Assembly (NCBI RefSeq): GCF_039532605.1 | Contig: NZ_BAAARY010000029.1 | Location: 1 to 18,470 of the forward strand | From: Pilimelia columellifera | GTDB taxonomy: Bacteria > Actinomycetota > Actinomycetes > Mycobacteriales > Micromonosporaceae | DNA length: 18,470 nucleotides | Direction of reading: 5' to 3' | In this document: positions 6,539 to 13,858 of the stretch, piece by piece | How positions within the stretch are numbered: position 1 is the first letter of the stretch | Layout of the letters: each line of letters opens with the position of its first letter | The notes under the pieces: model-generated | Seen by the model: the letters and a program-made list of their open reading frames with translations, nothing else | The model's database searches: none | Told to the model about the DNA's origin: nothing | Program-made: the position numbers and the translations under genes

Positions 6539-7985
6539 CACGACGGCTGACGTCGGGGGCACCCGTCGAAGCCTTGACCTGACCGACCGCCGGCTGTTGG
6601 GCCGGATCCTGTGCGACGACTCAGCGACGGCCGGGAACGGTGAATTACTGGCGCGCCCGGACTTTGAACCCGATGGCTTCACCGTGGGCGAGCGTATGGC
6701 GGGCACCGTGTTCCTCGATGACGCCGAGTCGGATCCCGAATTGTGGCTCCGAAACGCGTTACGGGCCAAGGTCGATGCAGTGCTGTCGCCCGCCGACGGG
6801 AGGGCGGCCGCGGCGGCGACGGACTTTTGCCTCACCCAGCTCTTGTGCCTCCTGACCCATCGAGTCCAGGGGGTGGCGGTCGCCGACTCGCTATGGAACC
6901 AGGAACTGCCCTCCGTCGTCGACCGGGTCGTGGCGCACTGCCTTCGCGGTGACGTCGAGGCACCAGTGATCACTCATCGGCATTACGTCGAGGCAGCGGT
7001 TCCGGTGGCGTTCTCGTTACTGAGGCGCGTACTCGCTGCCGGCCAGCGGGACCTGCGTTGGCTGCTGAGCTGCAGCCTCGTTTCCGGGTTGATCGGCGCC
7101 GAAATGAAACTGCGCACCCCCGAGCTGAACGTGGCGCTTCCAGTCGACCTGGGCACGGCACCGGCAAGGATTGCCGGACAGTTGTGGTCCAGGTTTCAGC
7201 AGCTTGCCCGCCGACCTTTTCTGGTGGACCACTGGGATTCGTTCGCAGCCGACACCCTAAATGGGAAGCGGCATCTGGTGTGGTTCTTCGACGATTACCC
7301 AGAAACTGTTTTCGACCTACTCTTCTTGGCCCGACTAGCCGAACTTAATCCGCGCATGCATCTCACCCTGGTCCCGAAGTCGCTGCCGTGCTACACGGAC
7401 GCCGACGTGTCGTACCTGCGCCGCGTCATCGCCCATCCGACGATGCGCCGGGCCGGGGTCACGACCGCCCTCAGCCAGGCCGAACTATGCGCCGTCGGCC
7501 CCCGGATGTCGACGGCCAATATCCGCAAGCTCTCTCCTGTGCTGGCTCGACGGCTGGCCAAGGCTGACTGCGTGTTCGTCAAGGGCACCAGCATCCATGA
7601 GATGTTCCAGGGCGGGCTGGCCAAGCCCCTCTACACCGGTTACGTCCTGACCAGCGAGTTCAACGAGAGCTCTGCCGGATACGATCGGACGCACGCGCCG
7701 ACGATGCTGCTCCGTCACGGCCCCGGCGAGTACGCGCACTGGGGCTTCGAGGGCCGCCAGTTTCGAGCCCGCAGCGCCGCCGATGGCCGCCGGATCAGCG
7801 TCTGCTGGAGCACTCTGGCCGAGCATCTGACCCGCCGCGAACAGACCGATCCGGCCCGGCTACGGGCCGACCGTACTTTTCTGGATAGCCTTACCCACCG
7901 GGTCAGCGCCCGGTCCGCGCACGCCCTGGCCGCGGAGAAACGCATAGTCAGCGAACGGATGGACGCCATCCGAAACGCCTACTGA
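6531..7985 (+). CDS. DUF89/ARMT1-like metal-dependent phosphatase
   Basis: About 484 residues. The C-terminal half carries the DUF89 (damage-control phosphatase/ARMT1) signature. HLVWFFDDYPETVFDLLF (248-265) is the metal-site strand, followed by MHLTLVPKSLPCYTDADVSYL (276-296) and DCVFVKGTSIHEMF (347-360) with the conserved Lys-Gly. Family members use Mn, Co or Ni to hydrolyse sugar phosphates or phospho-metabolites; human ARMT1 was also reported as a carboxyl methyltransferase. The usual Asp-Asn pair reads Asp254-Asp255 here. The N-terminal helical part (about 20-200) matches the helical cap of this family in length. There is no ATG in frame: TTG at 6531, overlapping the previous stop by 8 nt, is preferred over TTG at 6486. 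TTA codons at 6645, 6759 and 7017. Confidence 0.7.
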   Translation: MDDTTADVGGTRRSLDLTDRRLLGRILCDDSATAGNGELLARPDFEPDGFTVGERMAGTVFLDDAESDPELWLRNALRAKVDAVLSPADGRAAAAATDFCLTQLLCLLTHRVQGVAVADSLWNQELPSVVDRVVAHCLRGDVEAPVITHRHYVEAAVPVAFSLLRRVLAAGQRDLRWLLSCSLVSGLIGAEMKLRTPELNVALPVDLGTAPARIAGQLWSRFQQLARRPFLVDHWDSFAADTLNGKRHLVWFFDDYPETVFDLLFLARLAELNPRMHLTLVPKSLPCYTDADVSYLRRVIAHPTMRRAGVTTALSQAELCAVGPRMSTANIRKLSPVLARRLAKADCVFVKGTSIHEMFQGGLAKPLYTGYVLTSEFNESSAGYDRTHAPTMLLRHGPGEYAHWGFEGRQFRARSAADGRRISVCWSTLAEHLTRREQTDPARLRADRTFLDSLTHRVSARSAHALAAEKRIVSERMDAIRNAY

Positions 7986-8027
7986 CGTGCCCGCGTTCAA
8001 AACGATTACGTTACCGAAGGACGATTC

Positions 8028-8357
8028 ATGGAACACGACGCTACCGACTGGCTGGACGAGATAGTCGCGCTGGTGAATGGTTTGAACGCTCGCTTTCCCA
8101 CCCATGCAGGGGTATTCCATCAGGTGTCCAGGCTCGCCGAGGAGACCGGCGAGCTGGCACAGCAGGTGAATTGCATGGAGGGTATGGGCATCAAGCACGC
8201 CAAGAACGGCCCGCCCCGACGCGAGGATGTGGCGAAAGAGGTTCTCGACGTGGTGAAGAGCGCGGTGGCGATCGCCGCGTTCTACGATGTGCTGCCCGAA
8301 GTCCGATCGTTGACTATGCGGAAGGTGGCGGCGTACCGCGCCGACGGCTGGATCTGA
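8028..8357 (+). CDS. MazG-like nucleotide pyrophosphohydrolase
   Basis: 109 residues, a complete single MazG-like domain. RLAEETGELAQ (35-45) supplies E38, E39 and E42, and KEVLDVVKSAVAIA (70-83) supplies E71 and D74, together the EExxE...ExxD Mg-binding set of the all-alpha NTP pyrophosphatase superfamily. It should hydrolyse a (d)NTP or NTP-like compound to the monophosphate and pyrophosphate. Last gene of the plus-strand operon, 42 nt after the DUF89 gene, with AAGGA 8 nt before the ATG. In context it could produce the NMP used by the pathway or remove a toxic or aberrant nucleotide product (resistance or house-cleaning). Only 43 nt separate its stop from the stop of the convergent permease gene, with no clear terminator. 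Confidence 0.85.
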   Translation: MEHDATDWLDEIVALVNGLNARFPTHAGVFHQVSRLAEETGELAQQVNCMEGMGIKHAKNGPPRREDVAKEVLDVVKSAVAIAAFYDVLPEVRSLTMRKVAAYRADGWI

Positions 8358-8400
8358 CCTGGTTCAGACCCTGGCGCGATGGGTGGCCCGCCGAGGCGCG

Positions 8401-9189
8401 TCAGGGGAGGTCGATCGTGCCGCGATCGACGCCGCGGCGCAGCGACCAGGTGAGGATGCTGTGCGCTGCCAGACCCCAACCGACGGCCACGGCGAGCTCT
8501 AGGTAGATCCCACCCAGCGGCACCGACTCACCGCCGAGCAGGGCGCGCAGCGCTGGTATGGCGTTGACGGCGGGTAGGAGATGGGCCAACGCTCCCAGCA
8601 GCCCCGACCGCGGGGTGGGGGTGTTGACCCCACCGGCCAGCATCAACAGAATGCCGACGCCGGCCGTCAAGTAGGTCCGACTGCCCGGCCATCGCAAGCT
8701 CACGCCAGTCAGGGACAACGCCAGTTGGTAGGTACTCGACGCCATGAGCAGGAGTAGGAGGAATGCCAGCGGCAGGCGGCCGAAGGCGATGTGGACGTCC
8801 ACCAACGCCGGCACCGCCATCAGCGCGATCGTTGCCGTGATCACGCCGTCCGCCAGCCAGTGAAGTCCCCGCGATGCCAGCACAAGATGCGGGTTGGCGC
8901 GGCTGATCAACAAAAACTGTAGTGTGCCGGAGCGCCGTTCCCCGAGGGTCGAGGAGACGACGCCGAGCGCACCCAGCGGAGCCAGGATGGCGGCGTTGCC
9001 GACCGCCATGTATTCCTCGGCGCCCGCTGAGCCGACCAGCCTACCGAGCGTGGCGAAGAACAGGACCTGGCATAGCAGCCGCAGCAGCCAGCCACAAGAC
9101 CACGATCGCCAGGTAAACATCGCCCGGTAATCCTGGTAGCTGCTAAGCGCGCCGTAACCGAGCTGGCGCAGCCATACCCATTTAGCCAT
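8401..9189 (-). CDS. ABC-2 type transporter permease (second subunit)
   Basis: 262 residues with about six hydrophobic segments. TLGERRSGTLQFLLISR is the ABC-2 permease motif (E-R-x-x-G-T-L) following the second membrane helix, and there is a long loop before the last helix. Last gene of the minus-strand operon. Its ATG (9189) overlaps the stop of the first permease by 8 nt, so the two probably form a heterodimer with the ATPase encoded at 9937-10875. The predicted role is export, from cytoplasm to outside, of the cluster product or of a toxic intermediate. Substrate specificity cannot be read from sequence. Confidence 0.8.
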   Translation of the reverse strand: MAKWVWLRQLGYGALSSYQDYRAMFTWRSWSCGWLLRLLCQVLFFATLGRLVGSAGAEEYMAVGNAAILAPLGALGVVSSTLGERRSGTLQFLLISRANPHLVLASRGLHWLADGVITATIALMAVPALVDVHIAFGRLPLAFLLLLLMASSTYQLALSLTGVSLRWPGSRTYLTAGVGILLMLAGGVNTPTPRSGLLGALAHLLPAVNAIPALRALLGGESVPLGGIYLELAVAVGWGLAAHSILTWSLRRGVDRGTIDLP

Positions 9190-9937
9190 GCAAACTCACC
9201 TTCCCGTGGCGGCTGGAGTGCATGACCCAGCGCAGGGCCGCGACGCCGACCGCCAGTTGGGCTAAGACCATGGCGACGAGCAGTATGAGCCGGCCGGCCA
9301 GATGCGGCGCCGATCCCAGCACCAGCTCCCGCAGGAGCGCGAAGCCATGGGCGAGAAAGAATCCCCGCGCCAGCCAATCGAACGGCGGAGGCAGGGTCGA
9401 GGCGGGTAGGAGCAGCCCACCGAGGAGATAGAACGGGTAGGTCATCGCGTTCTGCATCGTGCGGGCGGCATGGACCAGCACCATCAGCGCGCTGGTCAGC
9501 AGCGCGGCCCCGACCGTGCCGGCCACGACCAGCCCTATCACGAGCAGGCACATCGCCGGCCGGGCCACCGTGATCGGCAGACCAAACAGCAGCCGCCCGA
9601 CGACAATGACCTCCCCGAGCACCGGGAGGCTCAACGCACAGCTCACTGAGACCCGGGTGACGAGCGCCCGCAGGTAGTTCTCGGGCCGCAGCAGCCCGTG
9701 TTCCAATGTGCCGTCGCGACGGTCGTCATCGACGGCCTCAGCGCCGACAAACATCGCGTGCGCCCACATACTCATGCCGAAGGCAGTCAGGGCGACCACG
9801 GTCGCGGCGGACTGTCGATGGTGATGGATCAACACCGTGAAGAAGACACTGGAGTACAACGGCACCATTGTCAGGATGGCAAACTGCCCCGGACTTCGCA
9901 GAATCAAAAGCGCCTGCACGCGCGCATAGGCGTACAT
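9182..9937 (-). CDS. ABC-2 type transporter permease (first subunit)
   Basis: 251 residues, about six membrane segments. AEAVDDDRRDGTLEHGLL (about 66-83) is the ABC-2 motif with the conserved G-T-L. Family resemblance to NodJ/DrrB-like permeases continues to PFYLLGGLLLPASTLPP, the usual helix before the last extracellular loop. The start ATG at 9937 shares one base with the ATPase stop (TGATG), and the end overlaps the second permease, showing strict translational coupling. Two different permeases with a single ATPase suggest an ABC exporter of A2BC composition, common in secondary-metabolite and bacteriocin self-protection. Confidence 0.82.
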   Translation of the reverse strand: MYAYARVQALLILRSPGQFAILTMVPLYSSVFFTVLIHHHRQSAATVVALTAFGMSMWAHAMFVGAEAVDDDRRDGTLEHGLLRPENYLRALVTRVSVSCALSLPVLGEVIVVGRLLFGLPITVARPAMCLLVIGLVVAGTVGAALLTSALMVLVHAARTMQNAMTYPFYLLGGLLLPASTLPPPFDWLARGFFLAHGFALLRELVLGSAPHLAGRLILLVAMVLAQLAVGVAALRWVMHSSRHGKVSLHG

Positions 9938-10875
9938 CAGAGTGCGAACTCCCGGTCCTCAATGACGCCTCGGTAAACCTCGGCGAGGTTCGGCTGTGCG
10001 ACGGTCAGCTCAGTGACCTGAGCCGCGACGAGGCTGGCCAGTACCGTCGCGAGCACCGTGTCATCGTCGACGTGCACCGTGAGCTGACCGTCCCGCGATT
10101 GGACTCGGGCCCCCACGATCCCGGCGAGCGAGTTGACGATGGCCGGCGCGACCCGAGCGGCGGTAACCACACGCGGCGCCCGCACTGCGGCCAGCAACTT
10201 CTGGGGGGTGCCGACGCGCAAGAGTCGACCACGGTCGATCAGTGCGATGCGGGAACACAGCTGCTGTGCTTCGTGAAGGTCGTGCGTGGTCAGCAGCACG
10301 GTGGTCCCCTGATCCCGCAGCTGCTGGATCAAACCTCGGAAGCCGACGACGGCATGCGGGTCCATGCCGTTGGTGGGCTCGTCCATCACCAATACCGACG
10401 GTGCGCTCAGCAGAGCTCGGGCCAGGTGTACCCGCTGCGCCATGCCGCGGGAGAACGTCTCGACCCGGTCGTCGGCCCTGTCGGCCAGGCCAAGCTGGCA
10501 GATCAACTCGGTGATCCGAGCGCGGGCGGTCCGACGGTTCATGCCCTGAAGAGCCGCCCAATAGTCCAAGTTCTGCCTGGCGCTGAGCCGACCGTACAAA
10601 CCGCGGTCACCGCCGAGAACGAGACCGATGTGGTGTCGAACCCTTCTAGGAAAACGGATCACGTCGAAGCCGGCCACAGTGGCCGTACCCGAAGTCGGCA
10701 GCAGCAGGGTGGTGAGGATGCGGGACAGCGTGGTCTTTCCCGCCCCGTTCGGCCCGAGCAGTCCGAGTACCTCACCCTTGGCGACCGTGAAGCTAACTTC
10801 GGACAGGGCGGCCTTGGGTAACCCGTGGTGGCCAGGATAGTGCCGGGTCAGCCGGTCCACCTCGATCATCGTCAT
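9937..10875 (-). CDS. ABC transporter ATP-binding protein (DrrA-like)
   Basis: 312 residues. Walker A GPNGAGKTT, signature FSRGMAQRVHLARAL, Walker B VLVMDEPTNGMDP, and the H-loop TTHD are all intact, so it should be an active ATPase. The C-terminal 90 residues form the DrrA/NatA-type regulatory tail. It energises the two ABC-2 permeases encoded directly downstream. Start: ATG at 10875 in an ATGA overlap with the acetyltransferase stop. A longer frame back to 10971 would overlap that gene by 100 nt and is rejected. Together with the peptidase and acetyltransferase it forms one coupled maturation/export operon. Confidence 0.92.
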   Translation of the reverse strand: MTMIEVDRLTRHYPGHHGLPKAALSEVSFTVAKGEVLGLLGPNGAGKTTLSRILTTLLLPTSGTATVAGFDVIRFPRRVRHHIGLVLGGDRGLYGRLSARQNLDYWAALQGMNRRTARARITELICQLGLADRADDRVETFSRGMAQRVHLARALLSAPSVLVMDEPTNGMDPHAVVGFRGLIQQLRDQGTTVLLTTHDLHEAQQLCSRIALIDRGRLLRVGTPQKLLAAVRAPRVVTAARVAPAIVNSLAGIVGARVQSRDGQLTVHVDDDTVLATVLASLVAAQVTELTVAQPNLAEVYRGVIEDREFAL

Positions 10876-11729
10876 CGTGCTCGTACTTGTTGGTAATGGA
10901 CTTCGGTCGGACTCGTACTCGGGCCTGCTCCAGAGCAGGGCGCGTGGTAGTACGCGAACACCGGCCGCCAACCGGCCCGGGTCAAGCTGGCGAGCACGCG
11001 CGAGGAGTCCGCGTCCTCGCCCGGGGCGTGGTGGGTCACGTTGCCTAGCAGGGGAAGGCCTAGCTGCCGGGCGCAGACGTCGGCGGCCGCCACCAGGCTG
11101 CGCATGCCGGCCGGACGGAGCTCAGCGTGGTCGACAAGCGCGTCGACCAGTTCGACGTGGGGGACGCCGCTGACGTCGTCCACCGCCTCGGTCAGCAGCG
11201 TCGCGTGCCCGACAGGCCCATCGGGGGCCTTCAGGACCAACGAACGGCGGCCCGGCTCAGCCAGGATCGCTTCGGCTGCCTCGGCGGTCGCCACCGGATC
11301 GACCGTCCGGCCCAGGTCGGTTCCACCGTCGGTGAAGGCCCGGACCAACCAGACATTCACCAGGTCATCGTGGTCACGACTTTCCACCACGGTGAGCCGG
11401 ACGTGGTCGGCCATCTCCACTGTGGTGACCGAGTCGGGCTGATAGCGAAGATACGTCTGCAGCGGAAGCAGGCGCGGGTCAACCGGAACCCCTGCCGGAG
11501 CCCGCACGATAAGCGTCCGAGCCTCGGGATGGGCGGCGCGCAGTCCCCCGTACAGCCGGTCGAGATCGGTCAGCAGCGCCTTATCGGCGTATTCGACCAA
11601 GCAATGCACGGTTCCCGAGAGCGGTTCGTGGTATCGCCCAGCGATACACGCCAGCCCGTCGACGCTCACCTGATGCCCTGCGGCCGTGGCGTCGGCGAGG
11701 TAGGCCGAGCAGGCGTCGAATTGGCTCAC
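10872..11729 (-). CDS. Probable GNAT-family N-acetyltransferase
   Basis: 285 residues. The C-terminal half fits a GNAT fold: VELVDALVDHAELRPAGMRSLV (about 187-208) gives strand 4 and a degenerate R-x-x-G-x acetyl-CoA loop. It is followed by a helix with AADVCARQLG, strand 5 (PLLGNVTHH), and a final helix and strand ending RAGWRPVFAYY. The N-terminal half may be a second degenerate GNAT-like domain. Predicted role is acyl transfer from acetyl-CoA to an amine, either product tailoring or self-resistance. It is coupled by an ATGA overlap to the M16 peptidase upstream and to the ABC ATPase downstream. Confidence is moderate because the pyrophosphate-binding loop is not canonical. Confidence 0.55.
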   Translation of the reverse strand: MSQFDACSAYLADATAAGHQVSVDGLACIAGRYHEPLSGTVHCLVEYADKALLTDLDRLYGGLRAAHPEARTLIVRAPAGVPVDPRLLPLQTYLRYQPDSVTTVEMADHVRLTVVESRDHDDLVNVWLVRAFTDGGTDLGRTVDPVATAEAAEAILAEPGRRSLVLKAPDGPVGHATLLTEAVDDVSGVPHVELVDALVDHAELRPAGMRSLVAAADVCARQLGLPLLGNVTHHAPGEDADSSRVLASLTRAGWRPVFAYYHAPCSGAGPSTSPTEVHYQQVRAR

Positions 11730-12958
11730 TGGTCGGCTCCCGGCAACGGCCGGGTGACGACGATGAGCGATTCGAGTACCTCGCCGGCCGCGGCGGCGAC
11801 CTCAGCCGGTTGTACTCGGTCGAGCCGGCTGACCTCCGCGTCGACGTTCCAGGTCTGGCCGGTCAGGCAGTGCTCGCTGGCGGCGGCGACGGCGTGGTCC
11901 AGTGGACTCTCGCACTCCAACACCAGTCCCATCACCGCCTGCCGCACGGCGGCCGCGTGCGCGTCAGCCGGCGGACCATCGGCGGCGACGGCGCCGAGAC
12001 ACTCGCCAAGCTGCTCGACGACCCGGGGGCCGTTGCCGGTGTCGACACCGGCCTGGAAGCGCCAGGCGCCAGCATCGCGATAGCTGCGGGACCAGGCCCG
12101 GAAGTTGTAGGCCAGCCCATGATCGTCCCGAAGTCGGGCATACATCAGGGACGCCGGGCTCGCCCCCAACAGGTGACCGAGGACTTGAAACGCAGCCCGC
12201 CGCGGATCCGTAGCCGCCGGTCCCCTGGAGCCGGCGATCAGCCAGCCGAAACCGTCGGGCCAGGACGGCGTACCGACCGGGGGCGCCACCCGCGGCCCGT
12301 CATCGGCCTCGCTGGCCACGGCGCCCATCGGCAGCGCGCCCAGGCCACCGCGGACAAGCGCCGCGGTGATCTGCGCATCGGCCAAGCCGCCCGCGCTCGC
12401 GAAGGTCACTGGCGCGGACAATGCCGCCCGGTGGACGTCCGCCAGGTGATCCACACCGGTCGCGTTCAGGCTCGCCTCCAGGCCACCGACCGGCCGGCCT
12501 AGCGGGTGTCCGGCGAACAGCGCCGCCAGGAAGGCGTCCTGAACCGCGTCCCACGGATCCGCCGCGGCGGCGGCCAGCTCCTGAAGTACCACCCTGCGTT
12601 CCCGGTCCAGCACGGCCGTGGTGATCTCCGGGCACAGGACCGCCCGGCAGATCCAGTCGGCCACACGTTCAGCGTCCTCGGTCAGTACGTGGGCGTGGAC
12701 GACGAGTGACTCCGGGCCAGTCGTCGCGTTGCTGACCCCGCCGAGCTGCTCGATCCGCCGGCTGAGCGAAGCGCCGCCGGCCAACGGCGCCGACATCACA
12801 AGATGCTCCAGCAAGTGAGCCATCCCGCCAGCGTCATGCGGGTCATGCCGTGCTCCAAAGCCGACGGCCAGTGCCAGGCCCGTCATACGCCTTCCCGGTT
12901 CGGTGTGCACAATCACCGGGACACCGCCGTCTAAATGATGCGTTCGCGAGTCTGCCAT
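11726..12958 (-). CDS. M16 family zinc metallopeptidase
   Basis: 410 residues, the normal length of a single-unit M16B peptidase. The inverted zinc motif H48-L-L-E51-H52 (GGMAHLLEHLV) is intact and the third ligand E127 (RRVVLQELAA) lies at the expected distance of about 76 residues. SNATTGPESLVVHAHVL matches the strand after the motif in M16 enzymes. It is predicted to be catalytically active, cytoplasmic (no signal peptide) and to cut peptides. M16 enzymes often work as pairs; no second subunit is in the window. Within biosynthetic clusters (PqqF/PqqG type) they trim ribosomal precursors. First confirmed gene of the minus-strand maturation/export operon; ATG at 12958 follows GAGGTGAG by about 10 nt. 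Confidence 0.9.
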   Translation of the reverse strand: MADSRTHHLDGGVPVIVHTEPGRRMTGLALAVGFGARHDPHDAGGMAHLLEHLVMSAPLAGGASLSRRIEQLGGVSNATTGPESLVVHAHVLTEDAERVADWICRAVLCPEITTAVLDRERRVVLQELAAAAADPWDAVQDAFLAALFAGHPLGRPVGGLEASLNATGVDHLADVHRAALSAPVTFASAGGLADAQITAALVRGGLGALPMGAVASEADDGPRVAPPVGTPSWPDGFGWLIAGSRGPAATDPRRAAFQVLGHLLGASPASLMYARLRDDHGLAYNFRAWSRSYRDAGAWRFQAGVDTGNGPRVVEQLGECLGAVAADGPPADAHAAAVRQAVMGLVLECESPLDHAVAAASEHCLTGQTWNVDAEVSRLDRVQPAEVAAAAGEVLESLIVVTRPLPGADQ

Positions 12959-12973
12959 GGTGGTCTTCTCACC

Positions 12974-13102
12974 TCACCGGAATCCAAGGTCGTCTAGGAA
13001 GGGCGCCAACACGACGGCGCCTAAGTCATGGGGTGCCCAGACGCTAATGGGGGTCGGCCGGATTGGTCCAGTAGTGTTCCACTGTACGAAACGTTCGATC
13101 AT
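12974..13102 (-). CDS. Possible 42-residue ORF upstream of the M16 peptidase
   Basis: Minus-strand ATG at 13102, 42 codons, TGA ending 15 nt before the peptidase ATG, a spacing typical of a coupled first gene. The peptide has an N-terminal IERFVQWNT segment, a Pro/Thr middle (GPIRPTPISVWAPHD) and a C-terminal GAVVLAPFLDDLGFR tail, with no Cys. It could be a precursor peptide cut by the adjacent peptidase. Against it: no good Shine-Dalgarno precedes the ATG, third-position GC (about 64%) is lower than in neighbouring genes, and a motif shared with the other promoter region lies inside codons 4-9. The frame stays open upstream to a TAG and could start at a TTG 15 codons earlier. It contains one TTA codon. 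No homologue recognised. Confidence 0.3.
   Translation of the reverse strand: MIERFVQWNTTGPIRPTPISVWAPHDLGAVVLAPFLDDLGFR
13076..13092. promoter_or_regulatory. Second copy of GTTTC-N6-GTGGAAC-type motif
   Basis: On the minus strand GTTTCGTACAGTGGAAC, 14 of 17 positions identical to 2011-2027, about 120 nt upstream of the M16 peptidase start. The GTGGAAC half is perfectly conserved. It is a plausible operator for co-regulation of the export operon with the divergent biosynthetic genes; it competes with the 42-residue ORF for the same bases. Confidence 0.4.
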
Positions 13103-13537
13103 TTGCTCGATTCGCCGGCTTGGGGCCCCCGTAAAGGCGGCCTCAACCAATGTGAGTTAGACCTGGCCGCTGCGTCCGCCGGCTACATGCCGAACCGAAG
13201 GCTCCGACGTTCCCGCTAAATGAACGTGACGGCGGGTCCTACGCTGGGCCGCCAACGAGTTTCGCGCAGCACTGACCGCCGGGCGACTGCGGGTTGCTCA
13301 GCCAGAAGTGCTTCGGGTTTCGGGACGGCCATCCGGCTAGCACTTCAGTCGTCTCGTTGAGATGCACAAAAACTTAGCACGCTCCCCCATCAGCGTCGCT
13401 GAGCATCAGGCCGACAGCTGTCGTCAGCCCAAGAATGCACCACCTTCCCTTCGGGGCCGCCGTGCTTAGGTCGACCCGAATCGCAAGACCGCTGCCCGAC
13501 ACCGAGAAGTCATGGTTTGAGCGCCATGTGGCACGAG

Positions 13538-13573
13538 CCGCTGTCCCAACTCGTCCCGCTGTCCCAACTCGTC
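13538..13573. repeat. Perfect 18-bp tandem duplication
   Basis: CCGCTGTCCCAACTCGTC occurs twice head to tail at 13538-13555 and 13556-13573. A shorter related piece (CCGTCCCGCTG) follows about 10 nt later. It lies in non-coding DNA about 300 nt upstream of the IclR gene. It could be replication slippage or paired binding sites. Confidence 0.85.
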
Positions 13574-13814
13574 GAACCTGAGACCGTCCCGCTGCATAGG
13601 CAGCTGGGCTGGTAGGTGGGGTGGACACATCCCAGGTGTCCCAAAAGCGGCTCAGACCCTCGTCCCGCGGCTGGAAGTCGACGACTGTTGCCACAGCGCC
13701 AGTCGTCTTCGGGACAGGTCGGCACGCGGGACAAGCTGACCTGTCACGAATTTTTCATAGATGCCGTCATACGGTCATCACGTTCGGGTGAGGGATTACC
13801 CCTCAACCGCACGG

Positions 13815-13830
13815 TCACGAGCCTTCGTGA
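13815..13830. promoter_or_regulatory. Palindrome TCACGA-N4-TCGTGA before IclR gene
   Basis: Perfect 6-nt arms centred about 36 nt upstream of the IclR start codon. The position suits an autoregulatory operator; a half site (TCACGA, 13744-13749) lies 70 nt further upstream. The sequence differs from the GTTTC/GTGGAAC motif, so at most one of the two is likely to be the IclR site. Confidence 0.4.
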
Positions 13831-13858
13831 GCCGAAAGAGAGTGCCAGGAGAATGAAC

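Larger units (their letters stand above)
13103..13858. other. Intergenic region upstream of IclR gene (about 750 bp)
   Basis: No convincing gene. Frames of 60-106 codons exist on both strands but lack ribosome sites and family resemblance. The region holds an 18-bp perfect tandem duplication (13538-13573), a TCACGA-N4-TCGTGA palindrome (13815-13830) just before the IclR start, and another TCACGA half site at 13744-13749. It may include a long leader of the IclR gene or relics of a lost gene. Confidence 0.5.

Noticed and set aside
9868..10821. 317-codon plus-strand frame opposite the ABC ATPase
   Set aside because: Antisense shadow of a gene with all Walker, signature and H-loop motifs.
11127..12083. 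318-codon plus-strand frame across the GNAT/M16 genes
   Set aside because: Antisense to two overlapping coupled genes; no domain recognisable.
13538..13573. CRISPR-like repeat
   Set aside because: Two adjacent copies with no spacer and no cas genes; a simple tandem duplication.
13374..13694. 106-codon minus-strand frame upstream of the IclR gene
   Set aside because: Contains the 18-bp tandem duplication, has no clear ribosome site and no recognisable domain; could be a relic but is not supported as a gene.
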